A stretch of 64,000 bases of DNA from Pseudomonadota bacterium (lineage in GTDB: Bacteria; Pseudomonadota; Gammaproteobacteria; Burkholderiales; Burkholderiaceae_B), in NCBI GenBank assembly GCA_023423975.1, contig JAFAEO010000083.1, positions 62,001-126,000 of the forward strand, read 5' to 3'. The translations under genes and the position numbers were made by a program. Positions 52,620 through 62,023 of the stretch are shown piece after piece; the stretch's first letter is position 1, and each line of letters opens with the position of its first letter. Under the pieces are notes generated by a model, which searched no databases, was not told where the DNA came from, and was given only the letters and a program-made list of their open reading frames with translations.

Positions 52620-55370
52620 TCAGCTCAGTTTACCGTGGCAATGCTTATATTTTTTACCGCTGCCACATGGGCACGGATCATTGCGACCGACTCTGCCCAC
52701 CATGTTCTTGACGGTGATACCACCGGCAGACACATCGCCCTGTTCATTGATTTCGGCATTGGCCAGCGCTTCATCGTAGTCAGAATGATGAAACTGCATG
52801 TTGGACACATGAGACTGCGCGGCATCGGCCTCAGCCTCTTCCACCTGTTCCGGCGACTGAATCTGCACAGTCATGAGCACGCGGGCGGTTTCGTTCCGAA
52901 TGCGTTCCAACATGCCGGAGAACAGCTCGAAGGCTTCGCGCTTGTATTCCTGTTTCGGATCTTTTTGCGCATAACCACGCAAATGAATACCCTGACGCAG
53001 GTGATCCAGCGAAGACAAATGCTCACGCCAGAGCGTATCGATCGTTTGCAGCAGGATGGCGCGCTCGAAAGACACCCACTGTTCCTTGCCGACCAGCGCC
53101 ACTTTGGTTTCGTAGTTCTCGCGAGCCTGTGCCAGCACTGCTTCTACGATATCCTCGTCGCCCATGCTGTCATTTTTTTCGAGCATTTCAGTCAAGGGGA
53201 CCCTAACCTGCCATTCGGCTTCCAGCGCCGTTTGCAGCGCAGGAATATCCCACTGCTCTTCCATGCTTTCTGCCGGTACATACGTGCGCACAAAGTCGGT
53301 AATTGCCGCATCGCGCAGATTGGCCACCAGCGGTCCGGAATCGGCCTCTTCCAGCACCTCGTTGCGCTGACCGTACAGTACTTTGCGCTGGTCATTGGAC
53401 ACGTCGTCATACTCAAGCAACTGCTTGCGGATGTCGAAGTTGCGGCCTTCCACCTTGCGCTGCGCCGATTCAATGGAGCGCGATACCATCTTGGCTTCTA
53501 TCGGCTCGCCATCGGTACCCAGGCGGTCCATAATGGCGCGCACGCGATCGCCCGCGAAAATGCGCATGAGCGAATCATCCAGCGACAGATAGAAGCGAGA
53601 TGAACCCGGATCGCCCTGGCGACCGGCACGGCCTCGCAATTGGTTGTCAATACGACGCGATTCGTGTCTTTCGGTACCGATAATGCGCAAGCCACCGGCC
53701 TGCTTGACCTGCTCGTTAACCGGCAGCCATTTTTCACGGATAGCGGCAATACGCTCTTCTTTCTGGTCGGGCGTAAGCGTATCGTCTGCGCGCACCAGGG
53801 AAATGGATTTCTCTATGCTGCCGCCGAGCACGATATCGGTACCGCGGCCAGCCATGTTGGTCGCAATGGTGATTTTGCCCGGTTTGCCCGCCTCGGCAAT
53901 AATCTCAGCTTCACGCGCATGTTGCTTGGCATTGAGCACATCGTGCGGCAGATTCTCTTTTTTCAGTAGCTCGGAGAGAACCTCAGAGTTTTCAATGCTC
54001 GTCGTACCCACCAGCACCGGCTGATTGCGTTCGTGACAATCGCGCACATCCTTGATGATGGCTGCGAATTTTTCCTGATCGTTCTTGAAAATCTGGTCGT
54101 TCTGGTCGTTTCGCACCATTGGCACGTTGGTCGGAATAATGACCGTTTCCAGACCGTAGATTTCCTGAAATTCGTAGGCTTCAGTATCGGCCGTGCCGGT
54201 CATGCCGGCCAGCTTTTTGTACATGCGGAAAAAGTTCTGGAACGTGATCGAAGCCAGGGTCTGGTTCTCGTTCTGGATCGCCACGCTTTCTTTGGCTTCC
54301 ACGGCCTGATGCAGGCCATCGGACCAGCGGCGCCCCGCCATGAAACGTCCCGTAAATTCATCCACGATCACGATTTCACCGTCATTGACCACATAATGCT
54401 GGTCGCGGAAAAACAGATTGTGGGCACGCAATGCCACCATCAGGTGATGCATCAACGTGATATGACGCGGCTCGTACAACGACTCGCCCTGCGGCAGCAT
54501 GCCCAGGCGGGTCAGAATCTCTTCGGCGTGTTCGTGCCCTGCTTCGGACAGGTAAATTTGCTGGGATTTTTCATCCACCCAGAAATCGCCTTCCGGCTCC
54601 GGTTCCTGCGGCTTGGGTTCAGACGCCATACGCGTGAGCATGGCCGGAACCTGGTTCATCTTGACATACAGTTCGGTATTGTCATCGGCCTGGCCGGAAA
54701 TGATCAGCGGTGTACGGGCCTCATCGATCAGGATCGAATCGACCTCATCGACAATGGCGTAGGTCAGTTCACGCTGGCGCCGGTCCTCGGCGCGGTATTC
54801 CATATTGTCGCGCAGATAATCAAAGCCGAATTCGTTATTGGTACCGTAGGTTATATCCGCGCGATATGCCGCGACCTTCTCTGTGCTGTCCTGCTCTGGC
54901 ACCACCACACCCACGGACAGGCCCAGAAAGTTATACAGCCGACCCATTTGCTGCGCATCACGACGCGCCAGGTAGTCATTGACCGTGACTACATGCACGC
55001 CCTTACCTGACATCGCGTTCAAATAAACAGGCAACGTACTCATCAGCGTCTTGCCTTCACCCGTGCGCATCTCGGCAATTTTACCGTAATGCAGAGTGAT
55101 GCCGCCGATCAGCTGTACATCGAAGTGACGCATACCCAGCACCCGACGCGAGGCTTCACGCACAACAGCGAAAGCTTCGGGCAATATGGCGTCCAGATCT
55201 CCGTCCTGCTGATAGCGAGCCTTGAATTCCTGGGTTTTCGCGGCCAGCGCTTCATCGGTCAGGGCTTCGACGGTTTTTTCCAGACTGTTGATTCTGGTAA
55301 CCATTTTGCGATACTGCTTCAGAAGGCGATCGTTACGGCTGCCAACAATTTTTTTGAGTAAAGAAATCAT
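52620..55370 (-). CDS. secA: Protein translocase ATPase SecA
   Basis: The 916-residue motor drives preprotein export through SecYEG. Walker A is MRTGEGKTL, the DEAD-type motif YAIVDEVDSILIDEARTPLI, motif VI region GRAGRQGDPGSSRFYLS, and ATNMAGRGTDIVLGG. The C-terminal zinc site CPCGSGKKYKHCHGKL is the SecB/phospholipid-binding tail. All domains (NBD1, PPXD, NBD2, HSD, HWD) appear intact. ATG 55370 has only a weak ribosome-binding site. It is followed upstream by an M23 peptidase gene, no SecM-like leader being visible. Confidence 0.98.
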   Translation of the reverse strand: MISLLKKIVGSRNDRLLKQYRKMVTRINSLEKTVEALTDEALAAKTQEFKARYQQDGDLDAILPEAFAVVREASRRVLGMRHFDVQLIGGITLHYGKIAEMRTGEGKTLMSTLPVYLNAMSGKGVHVVTVNDYLARRDAQQMGRLYNFLGLSVGVVVPEQDSTEKVAAYRADITYGTNNEFGFDYLRDNMEYRAEDRRQRELTYAIVDEVDSILIDEARTPLIISGQADDNTELYVKMNQVPAMLTRMASEPKPQEPEPEGDFWVDEKSQQIYLSEAGHEHAEEILTRLGMLPQGESLYEPRHITLMHHLMVALRAHNLFFRDQHYVVNDGEIVIVDEFTGRFMAGRRWSDGLHQAVEAKESVAIQNENQTLASITFQNFFRMYKKLAGMTGTADTEAYEFQEIYGLETVIIPTNVPMVRNDQNDQIFKNDQEKFAAIIKDVRDCHERNQPVLVGTTSIENSEVLSELLKKENLPHDVLNAKQHAREAEIIAEAGKPGKITIATNMAGRGTDIVLGGSIEKSISLVRADDTLTPDQKEERIAAIREKWLPVNEQVKQAGGLRIIGTERHESRRIDNQLRGRAGRQGDPGSSRFYLSLDDSLMRIFAGDRVRAIMDRLGTDGEPIEAKMVSRSIESAQRKVEGRNFDIRKQLLEYDDVSNDQRKVLYGQRNEVLEEADSGPLVANLRDAAITDFVRTYVPAESMEEQWDIPALQTALEAEWQVRVPLTEMLEKNDSMGDEDIVEAVLAQARENYETKVALVGKEQWVSFERAILLQTIDTLWREHLSSLDHLRQGIHLRGYAQKDPKQEYKREAFELFSGMLERIRNETARVLMTVQIQSPEQVEEAEADAAQSHVSNMQFHHSDYDEALANAEINEQGDVSAGGITVKNMVGRVGRNDPCPCGSGKKYKHCHGKLS

Positions 55371-55453
55371 TCTGCTTTCAGAGTAATCAGGAAGACTTCA
55401 ATGGGTGTTCTTCCTGACAGGTTAGTGAGTCATCACGAGAAAATCACGATAGT

Positions 55454-56533
55454 TTAACGCATACGAGGCCGGGTAGTGATTCCGGAAGGCAATCTGACGT
55501 GCTCTTTTGTATCCGTGACGATTTTGCTACTGAGCGCTGCCGCTCCCACCTGCTCTGCCCGTTTAAGCAGACTGTCCGGCGTCGCGCTGGCCACCGCGGT
55601 GGACGACGACATCTGGCTCAGGAAGGCGATCGGGTCTGTCGGCTCACCGTCGACCCGCACTTCGAAATGCACGTGAGCGCCAGTGGAGCGCCCGGTGCTT
55701 CCGACCTTGGCGATGACCTGTCTTTTAGCCACCAGATCACCTGCCTTGACCAGCAGCTTTGAGTTGTGCGCATAGCGCGTGACTACGCCCTTGCCATGAT
55801 CGATATCTACAACGTTGCCGTAGGCACTCATCCAGCCCGCGGCCACTACAATGCCGGCCGACGCCGCATAAACGGACGTGCCGGCCGGCGCGGCAAAATC
55901 TACCCCACTGTGCAGCATATGACGCCCGGTAACCGGGTTCTTGCGCCAGCCGTAAGTGGATGAAATTCGTGCATTGTTCATGGAAACCGGAATGGCGGTG
56001 GGCGTACGCTGCTGCTCTGCTCCTTGCAGTTGCATTGCCAGATCGGCGGTTTTGAGCATATCATCGCCGCGCGATAAGGCCACTTTCAGGCTGTCGAGCT
56101 CACGCCCGAGTTCCTCGGCAGACATGACGCTGTCGTTCTCCGGCTCCAGATCTTCCATTGGCTCGTCACTGGCCAGGGCGTTCTGGCTGAGCAGCTTGTG
56201 CAATTCCGAGGTTTCAGCATCGGCACCGGTACTCACAGCCAGACGTTCGCCCAACCGGGCGATGGTGTCTGCCTTGGCTCGCAACTGCCCGATCTGTGAG
56301 GCCATCACATTCAGATTATGATGGATTAAGGCCGCATCACGCAGCGCTTCGGGTGTAGACTCTACAGAAGCGACTTGTTCGTGCATGGGCAGCGATGGCA
56401 GCCCAAAATGGCGTTCCAGCAAGGCGCCGGCGGCAACTGCCAGACCCAGGCTGAGCATGGACACGCTAAAGGTCCATACTTTCTTTGTCTTCACAGGAGT
56501 GGTATTCTGCGAAGCATGTTGCTCTTCTTTCAA
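55454..56533 (-). CDS. Membrane-anchored M23 peptidase
   Basis: The 359-residue protein has an N-terminal transmembrane helix (residues about 20-40), a coiled-coil-like middle (about 70-170) and an M23/LytM domain. The zinc ligands are H208 and D212 in LHSGVDFAAPAG, and H287-H289 in GAHVHFEVR. All ligands are present, so it may be an active peptidoglycan endopeptidase, or an activator like NlpD/EnvC. The longest start is TTG 56533; GTG at 56494 (residue 14) fits the membrane segment about as well. It is only 20 bp from the divergent dciA start. Confidence 0.88.
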   Translation of the reverse strand: MKEEQHASQNTTPVKTKKVWTFSVSMLSLGLAVAAGALLERHFGLPSLPMHEQVASVESTPEALRDAALIHHNLNVMASQIGQLRAKADTIARLGERLAVSTGADAETSELHKLLSQNALASDEPMEDLEPENDSVMSAEELGRELDSLKVALSRGDDMLKTADLAMQLQGAEQQRTPTAIPVSMNNARISSTYGWRKNPVTGRHMLHSGVDFAAPAGTSVYAASAGIVVAAGWMSAYGNVVDIDHGKGVVTRYAHNSKLLVKAGDLVAKRQVIAKVGSTGRSTGAHVHFEVRVDGEPTDPIAFLSQMSSSTAVASATPDSLLKRAEQVGAAALSSKIVTDTKEHVRLPSGITTRPRMR

Positions 56534-56553
56534 TTTCGTACCTGTTTAAAATA

Positions 56554-57057
56554 ATGGCTCTGTTTTACAAAAAAAACGGTGCTTCGCGCCGCGATCGAGG
56601 CGAAGGTAAAACGGCCGCAAATTGGTTGGGACATGACACCCGCCGGGGCCGGTTGCTGGAAACAGCAGAACAGTTCAACCTGATACAGGGACTGATTGCA
56701 CAGGCTCTGCAACTTCCCGTGGGTCATGCGTGTCGCGTGGTCGGGCTGGAAAACGGTACACTAATTATTGCCGTTCCCAGCGCTGCCCACGCAGCAAAAA
56801 TTCGACAATTGACCACAACTATACATCAGCTGCTGGTCGCAAAAGGGCAACGGGTGGACCAAATCCGCATAAAAATCCAGACCGGACTCAAAAACACAGC
56901 GATAACGGCGGCTTCGACACCGCCGGTCCATATACCTCCGTTAGGTGAACAAGCCCGTGACGCTTTGCTGGGCCTTCAACAAACCACAGAGAACCAGGGC
57001 CTTGCTGAAACACTGGCCCGGATTCTTGAAAAGAATCAGGCTAAACGCCAATCCTGA
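56554..57057 (+). CDS. dciA: DciA/DUF721 helicase-loading factor
   Basis: The 167-residue protein belongs to the DUF721 family, whose members (DciA) load the replicative helicase DnaB in bacteria that lack DnaC. The conserved centre is CRVVGLENGTLIIAVPSAAHAAKIRQL, a KH-like domain, with an extended charged C-terminus. ATG 56554 is the likely start; the longer frame to 56485 overlaps the M23 gene. It lies antiparallel to both neighbours, 20 bp from the M23 gene and overlapping lpxC by 22 bp at the 3' end. Confidence 0.82.
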   Translation: MALFYKKNGASRRDRGEGKTAANWLGHDTRRGRLLETAEQFNLIQGLIAQALQLPVGHACRVVGLENGTLIIAVPSAAHAAKIRQLTTTIHQLLVAKGQRVDQIRIKIQTGLKNTAITAASTPPVHIPPLGEQARDALLGLQQTTENQGLAETLARILEKNQAKRQS

Positions 57058-57959
57058 CTCACGGCATCGGCGGCTGCCGCTGCGGAATCATACGTAATGA
57101 TTTCATAGGCATCCGGCTGTGACAGCAGTGTACGCGCCAGCTTGTTATTTAGTGCGTGGCCGGATTTGCAGGCCACATAACGGGCCAGCAACGGATGACC
57201 AATCAGATACAGATCGCCAATGGCGTCGAGGATCTTGTGCTTGACGAATTCGTCATCGTAACGCAGGCCGTCCGAATTCAGGATCCGGAACTCATCCATT
57301 ACAATGGCGTTGTCCAGGCTGCCGCCTCGCGCCAGGCCGTGGGCGCGCATGGCTTCTACTTCCTGTGCAAAACCGAAGGTGCGCGCACGGGCGATTTCCC
57401 GCGTATAGGAATCGCGTGCGAAATCCACCTCGGCAAAACTGGCGGTTGAATCAATGGCCGGGTGATGAAAGTTGATCGAAAAGGCCAGGGAAAAGCCCGC
57501 ATAGGGCTCAAGACGGGCCCATTTGGCGTTTTCTCCTTCGCCATCCTGCACTTCAATGGTTTTCAAAACGCGCAAAAAGCGTTTGGGCGCATCTTGCTCT
57601 TCAATACCGGCTGAGCGCAGCAGGTATACAAAGGTCCCCGCGCTACCATCCATAATGGGCACTTCTTCTGCGTTCAGATCGACGTGGATATTATCAATGC
57701 CCAGGCCGGCCAGGGCCGACATCAAGTGTTCAACCGTTGACACGCGCACATCACCGTTCTGCAGCACTGACGCCATTCGGGTATCGCCTACTTTGTCTGC
57801 AACGGCGGGCAGGTCCACCACCTCGGGGGTGTCTACCCGATGGAAAATAATGCCGGTATTGGCTTGGGCAGGCCGTAAAGTGATCTCAACCCTGCGACCT
57901 GAATGCATGCCGACGCCGGTGGTTTTCACCAGATTCTTAATGGTTCTTTGTCGTAGCAT
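57036..57959 (-). CDS. lpxC: UDP-3-O-acyl-N-acetylglucosamine deacetylase
   Basis: The 307-residue zinc enzyme performs the committed step of lipid A synthesis. Zinc ligands are H78 in STVEHLMSAL, H241 and D245 in HKILDAIGD, and the catalytic histidine at about 268 in SGHALNNKL. N-terminal KTTGVGMHSGRRVEITLRPA is standard. ATG 57959 is the start; a TTACA/TGTAA dyad with A4 loop (57972-57985) lies 12 bp upstream and could be a control element. The 3' end overlaps the convergent dciA by 22 bp. It belongs to the division cluster through ftsZ. Confidence 0.96.
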   Translation of the reverse strand: MLRQRTIKNLVKTTGVGMHSGRRVEITLRPAQANTGIIFHRVDTPEVVDLPAVADKVGDTRMASVLQNGDVRVSTVEHLMSALAGLGIDNIHVDLNAEEVPIMDGSAGTFVYLLRSAGIEEQDAPKRFLRVLKTIEVQDGEGENAKWARLEPYAGFSLAFSINFHHPAIDSTASFAEVDFARDSYTREIARARTFGFAQEVEAMRAHGLARGGSLDNAIVMDEFRILNSDGLRYDDEFVKHKILDAIGDLYLIGHPLLARYVACKSGHALNNKLARTLLSQPDAYEIITYDSAAAAADAVSQDWRLA

Positions 57960-58441
57960 CGTATTCTCAACTTACAAAAATGTAACAATATTCATGGAAG
58001 CATCCATTAAAGGATGTCGTGGCTGGCCGTTCACGTTCACCAACAAAGCGGGGAGCAAACTGCCTGATGACGGTACCAGACACACCTGTGGCGCCGTCCT
58101 TTGAATGTGTAGCAGCAAGGTTCGACGCGCAGTTAGTGGCGGCCTGTAATGGCGCCAATACTGCATTGCAGCCGGTTTGTTGCTTGCGCCGGACTGCCAA
58201 AGCCAATCTTCGTACACCATGTCGGCAGACACGTGTCGTTTCCGAGTATTTTACTCTGATTTGCGCCTAAAAGCCCTTGATTGGCAGCACAACTGTTTCA
58301 ATTGGCATCTGAAACAGGATAGGCAACAACGACGAAAAACGACCCCGAAGGGTCGTTTTTGCGAACTGGCGCCATTTCATAGGAGCGAACGGGTCCGGAC
58401 CGGGCAGCAGCCCGGACGCCGTGTTGGGAAGCAAACGGCGA
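57960..58441. other. 482-bp gap between lpxC and ftsZ, no gene seen
   Basis: A small plus-strand frame (58019-58270) and minus frames exist but have no family resemblance or ribosome-binding sites. The right end holds the ftsZ terminator. The left end contains the lpxC promoter region with a TTACA/TGTAA dyad. The middle shows nothing recognisable. Confidence 0.55.
58335..58360 (-). terminator. Terminator after ftsZ
   Basis: AAAACGACCC (58336-58345), loop CGAA, GGGTCGTTTT (58350-58359): a stem with A-rich and T-rich flanks, so it can terminate in both directions. It lies 82 bp after the ftsZ stop on the minus strand and separates ftsZ from lpxC. Confidence 0.8.
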
Positions 58442-59662
58442 TCAGTCGGCTTGTTTACGCAGGAACGCCGGAATGTCGAAACGCTCGACGCCCGAAGATT
58501 CCATCGCACGAACCTGCTGTTCAAATTGGGCCTTGTTAGGCGCCGCACCGCCACGACCAGAACGAATCACGGTAGGCGGCACAGGTGCGCGGCCACCGCT
58601 AGGTTGATTCAGGAAGCTGCCACCGTACAGATCGGTGTTGCCGCCATGGGTTCCGGTTAATGCTTCAAATTCCATATCGGAACCGTTATTGACAACCAGT
58701 TCCGGCTGTTTGCGACCCAGACCTGTCGCGACAACAGTCACGCGCAACTCGTCGGCCATATCGTCATCGTAAGCGCTACCAACAATAATCGTAGCGTCTT
58801 TGGCTGCATAGCTGCTGATGATTTCGTTGATCAGACGGGTTTCGCTCATTTTGAGTGAACGACTTGCGGTAATGTTGACCAGCAGGCCACGGGCACCGTT
58901 GAGGTCCACGCCTTCGAGCAGCGGGCAGGCAATCGCGTTTTCTGCAGCAATGCGCGCACGATCTGGACCGGAAGCAACGGCAGTGCCCATCATGGCCTGG
59001 CCATGTTCGCCCATGATGGTTTTCACGTCTTCAAAGTCGACGTTGATATTACCCTGAACATTGATGATTTCTGCAATACCTGCGCAGGCGTTGTACAGCA
59101 CGTTGTCGGCTTCCTTGAAGCAGTCGTCCTGGGAAGCGTCGTCACCCATCAGCTCATACAGCTTTTCGTTCAGAACCACAATGAGGGAATGGACGTGTTT
59201 GGACAAATCGGCAATGCCTTCTTCAGCCGCACGCAAACGTTTGGTTCCTTCGAACGAAAATGGTTTTGTAACGACACCAACGGTGAGGATACCCAGTTCC
59301 TTGGCCACTTCGGCCACAACAGGACCCGCTCCCGTTCCTGTACCACCACCCATGCCGGCGGTAATGAACACCATATTTGCGCCATTGAGCGCGGCGCGAA
59401 TTTCTTCACGTGCTGTTTCTGCTGCTGCACGTCCCTGCTCAGGTTTGGCGCCTGCACCCAAACCACTGCGGCCCAGACGAATCTGCACCGGTGCCTCGGT
59501 CGCGATCAGCGCCTGCATATCTGTGTTTGCGCAGATAAAATCCACGCCCTTGAGGCCGGCCCGCATCATGTGTGAAATGGCATTGCCACCTGCACCACCT
59601 ACGCCAATCACCTTGATTACGGTACCGCTGTTACTGCTGTCGTCCAATAATTGAAAGTCCAT
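58442..59662 (-). CDS. ftsZ: Cell division GTPase FtsZ
   Basis: The 406-residue tubulin homologue forms the division ring. The GTP-binding signature GGGTGTG is at 106-112, and the N-terminal IKVIGVGGAGGNA and NTDMQAL are standard. The C-terminal conserved peptide RFDIPAFLRKQAD binds FtsA and ZipA. ATG 59662 has CAGGAG eight bases upstream; a longer frame to 59902 is rejected. Its own promoter probably lies in the 325-bp gap after ftsA, which holds a 13-bp tandem repeat. Confidence 0.98.
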   Translation of the reverse strand: MDFQLLDDSSNSGTVIKVIGVGGAGGNAISHMMRAGLKGVDFICANTDMQALIATEAPVQIRLGRSGLGAGAKPEQGRAAAETAREEIRAALNGANMVFITAGMGGGTGTGAGPVVAEVAKELGILTVGVVTKPFSFEGTKRLRAAEEGIADLSKHVHSLIVVLNEKLYELMGDDASQDDCFKEADNVLYNACAGIAEIINVQGNINVDFEDVKTIMGEHGQAMMGTAVASGPDRARIAAENAIACPLLEGVDLNGARGLLVNITASRSLKMSETRLINEIISSYAAKDATIIVGSAYDDDMADELRVTVVATGLGRKQPELVVNNGSDMEFEALTGTHGGNTDLYGGSFLNQPSGGRAPVPPTVIRSGRGGAAPNKAQFEQQVRAMESSGVERFDIPAFLRKQAD

Positions 59663-59987
59663 ATTCCCAACTCCTGTATTCCGAAACGTATTAACGAAAA
59701 GTGCCACTGCGTTTTTCGGAAACCGTCTCAAAAACAATGCCAGCGCCTGTCTCGCATCGTACTTGAACCGTCTCCATGGCCACCTGCCCGGCCATTGTCT
59801 GGCAGTTGATCCGCCCTGCCCGGCGGTACATCGACAACCTTCTGCTGCTTTACTGCACTGCTGTCGCGGTGTCTTGCAAAGTGCTTTACATCGCGTTAAC
59901 AAAACACCTTAACAAAACACCATAAGGGACATGAAACACGCCCCTTTTTGCAACGGCTGAAACAAACGTCTTAGCCTCTTGCGTATT
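59663..59987. promoter_or_regulatory. ftsA-ftsZ gap, probable ftsZ promoter region
   Basis: 325 bp between ftsA and ftsZ, unusually long for this gene pair and without a coding frame of interest. It contains a tandem 13-bp duplication (59896-59921) and the ribosome-binding site of ftsZ. It is likely to hold one or more ftsZ promoters, but I cannot identify definite -35 and -10 boxes. Confidence 0.5.
59896..59921. repeat. Perfect 13-bp tandem duplication upstream of ftsZ
   Basis: TTAACAAAACACC occurs twice without gap at 59896-59908 and 59909-59921 (GGTGTTTTGTTAA on the ftsZ strand). It lies about 235-260 bp before the ftsZ start. It might be a pair of binding sites for a regulator or a slipped-strand duplication. 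Confidence 0.6.
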
Positions 59988-61217
59988 CTAATTCATAAAC
60001 CACTCTTTCATGCGGGAAATAATATCTTTTAGCGTTCCATTTTGTTGCTTAATCTTACCACCGCGCAAACGCTGCACGCGTGCTTCGGTCAACAACCCCA
60101 TGACTGTGGAAAACCGCGGGTTGCGGACCATGTCGGCAAGACTGCCTCGATAGTCGGGAACGGCAACGCGCACTGGTTTGAGAAACACGTCTTCGGCCAG
60201 CTCGACAATGCCGGGCATAAGCGCAGTACCACCCGTCAATACGACGCCTGAGGCAATCAGATCTTCGTAGCCGGAGTCCCGCACAACCTGCTGCACCATC
60301 ATGAACAGCTCTTCGATACGCGGCTCGATAACGGCGCCCAGTGTCTGCCGCTTGACACGACGTACATCGCGATCGCCCAGGCCAGGCACTTCGATAAGCT
60401 CATCGGGATTGGCCAGCACCTGCTTGGCAATCCCATAACGCAATTTGATCTCTTCGGCATCGGGCGTCGGCGTGCGCAGCATGGCTGCGATGTCGCTGGT
60501 CACCTGATCGCCCGATACTGGCAATACGGTCGTATGACGAATGGCGCCACCGGTAAAAATAGCAATATCTGTGGTGCCCGCACCGATATCAACGAGCACA
60601 ACCCCCAGTTCCTTTTCATCATTGGTCAGGCAGACCATGGACGAGGCCAGCGGTTGCAGAATTAGATCCTGCACCTCCAGACCACAGCGGCGTACGCATT
60701 TGACAATATTCTGCGCAGCGCTGACCGCGCCTGTCACAATATGCACACGCACTTCAAGCCGGATGCCGCTCATGCCTACCGGCTGGCGGATGTCTTCCTG
60801 CGAATCGACGATAAATTGCTGGGTCAGCACATGCAGCACCTGATGATCGGTGGGGATGTTAACTGCCTTGGCTGTCTCGATCACGCGCGCCACATCGGCT
60901 TCCGACACTTCCTTGTCCTTGACCGCGACCATGCCGCTGGAATTGAAGCTGGTAATGTGGTTGCCGGCAATCCCCGTATATACTTCACGGATTTTGCAAT
61001 CGGCCATCAGCTCCGCTTCTTCAAGGGCACGCTGAATGGAATTGACCGTGGATTCAATATTGACCACAACCCCTTTGCGCATACCCTTGGATTCATGCTG
61101 TCCAAGTCCGATTACTTCAAAGCGCCCTTCTTCAGGCAAAGCTTCAGCCACCACTGCCACCACTTTGCTGGTGCCTATGTCTAAAGCAACGATGAGGTCC
61201 TTTAGGTCACGAGTCAT
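59988..61217 (-). CDS. ftsA: Cell division protein FtsA
   Basis: The 409-residue actin-fold protein tethers FtsZ to the membrane. The N-terminal LIVALDIGTSKVVAVVAE, the phosphate-binding LVDIGAGTTDIAIF and TGGTALMPGIVELAE are conserved. The C-terminal amphipathic helix ISRMKEWFMN is the membrane anchor. Its ATG overlaps the ftsQ stop by four bases (ATGA), so the pair is translationally coupled. Confidence 0.98.
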   Translation of the reverse strand: MTRDLKDLIVALDIGTSKVVAVVAEALPEEGRFEVIGLGQHESKGMRKGVVVNIESTVNSIQRALEEAELMADCKIREVYTGIAGNHITSFNSSGMVAVKDKEVSEADVARVIETAKAVNIPTDHQVLHVLTQQFIVDSQEDIRQPVGMSGIRLEVRVHIVTGAVSAAQNIVKCVRRCGLEVQDLILQPLASSMVCLTNDEKELGVVLVDIGAGTTDIAIFTGGAIRHTTVLPVSGDQVTSDIAAMLRTPTPDAEEIKLRYGIAKQVLANPDELIEVPGLGDRDVRRVKRQTLGAVIEPRIEELFMMVQQVVRDSGYEDLIASGVVLTGGTALMPGIVELAEDVFLKPVRVAVPDYRGSLADMVRNPRFSTVMGLLTEARVQRLRGGKIKQQNGTLKDIISRMKEWFMN

Positions 61218-62023
61218 TTTTTCTCTTTACTATCCGATTGTGTTGTCGCCGCCGGCTCGAAGGTGATGGCAAAACCTTTGGTATAACGCAAGTCCACCTG
61301 GGCGATCTGCCGGCCTGCTACCTTTTCTTTTAAAACAGGCCACGCCTGAACAAAACGTTCAATCGTAGATGCGAATGATACCGCACCCTGCCCGCCATGT
61401 GGGTTTAATGCATCGGCCCCGGGATCCCTGCCCAATACCAGTTTGGTATTATCGTTCAATTCTACACGCCATGCATAGCGATCACTAAGCGTAATCTCAT
61501 CTACACCCAAATTTAGCGGCGCCAGCCAGCGCACCAGTTCCGCATAACGCTGCACCACAAGCATTTCGGATCCGACCGGTCCGTTAAACTGTGGTAAATC
61601 CGCATCCTCGGGCAGTTCCGCCTGGTTCGCAGTAAATACTTCACCCCAGGTATTGATCATCTGCCGCTCATTCCAGTAGGCAAACGGTTCCTGCTCTTCA
61701 ATCTTGAGCAGCAGACCGTCGGGCCAGACACGGGTAATATCGGCATGACGTACCCAGGGCGACTGCTCGAACAATTTTTTCGACTCGGGCAAATTAATGG
61801 TAAAGAAATTGCCCTGCAGTTTGCCCGCAATGGTTTGCTGGATGCTTGCCGGCGACACATATTCGAGTTTGTTGCCCTTCATTGGCTCGATCACGATGCG
61901 AGTCAAATTGAACATGGGACGGTGAATCAGCCAGTAGCCGCCCGCGCCCAGCAATACCACTACCGCCAGCAACATGATCAGGTTGGCGACAAAATTGGTA
62001 ATGCGGGCGCTTGGCGTAATCAT
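61214..62023 (-). CDS. ftsQ: Cell division protein FtsQ
   Basis: The 269-residue bitopic membrane protein links the divisome. A transmembrane helix (residues about 10-32), a POTRA domain (MFNLTRIVIEP, then VSPASIQQTIAGKLQGNFFTINL) and the beta domain (WGEVFTANQAELPED) are visible. A basic C-terminus follows. It overlaps ftsA by four bases and abuts the ddlB stop, fitting the conserved cluster. Confidence 0.95.
   Translation of the reverse strand: MITPSARITNFVANLIMLLAVVVLLGAGGYWLIHRPMFNLTRIVIEPMKGNKLEYVSPASIQQTIAGKLQGNFFTINLPESKKLFEQSPWVRHADITRVWPDGLLLKIEEQEPFAYWNERQMINTWGEVFTANQAELPEDADLPQFNGPVGSEMLVVQRYAELVRWLAPLNLGVDEITLSDRYAWRVELNDNTKLVLGRDPGADALNPHGGQGAVSFASTIERFVQAWPVLKEKVAGRQIAQVDLRYTKGFAITFEPAATTQSDSKEKK

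Noticed and set aside
58019..58270. 83-codon frame in the lpxC-ftsZ gap
   Set aside because: No ribosome-binding site, no family resemblance, and basic residues throughout as in shadow frames.
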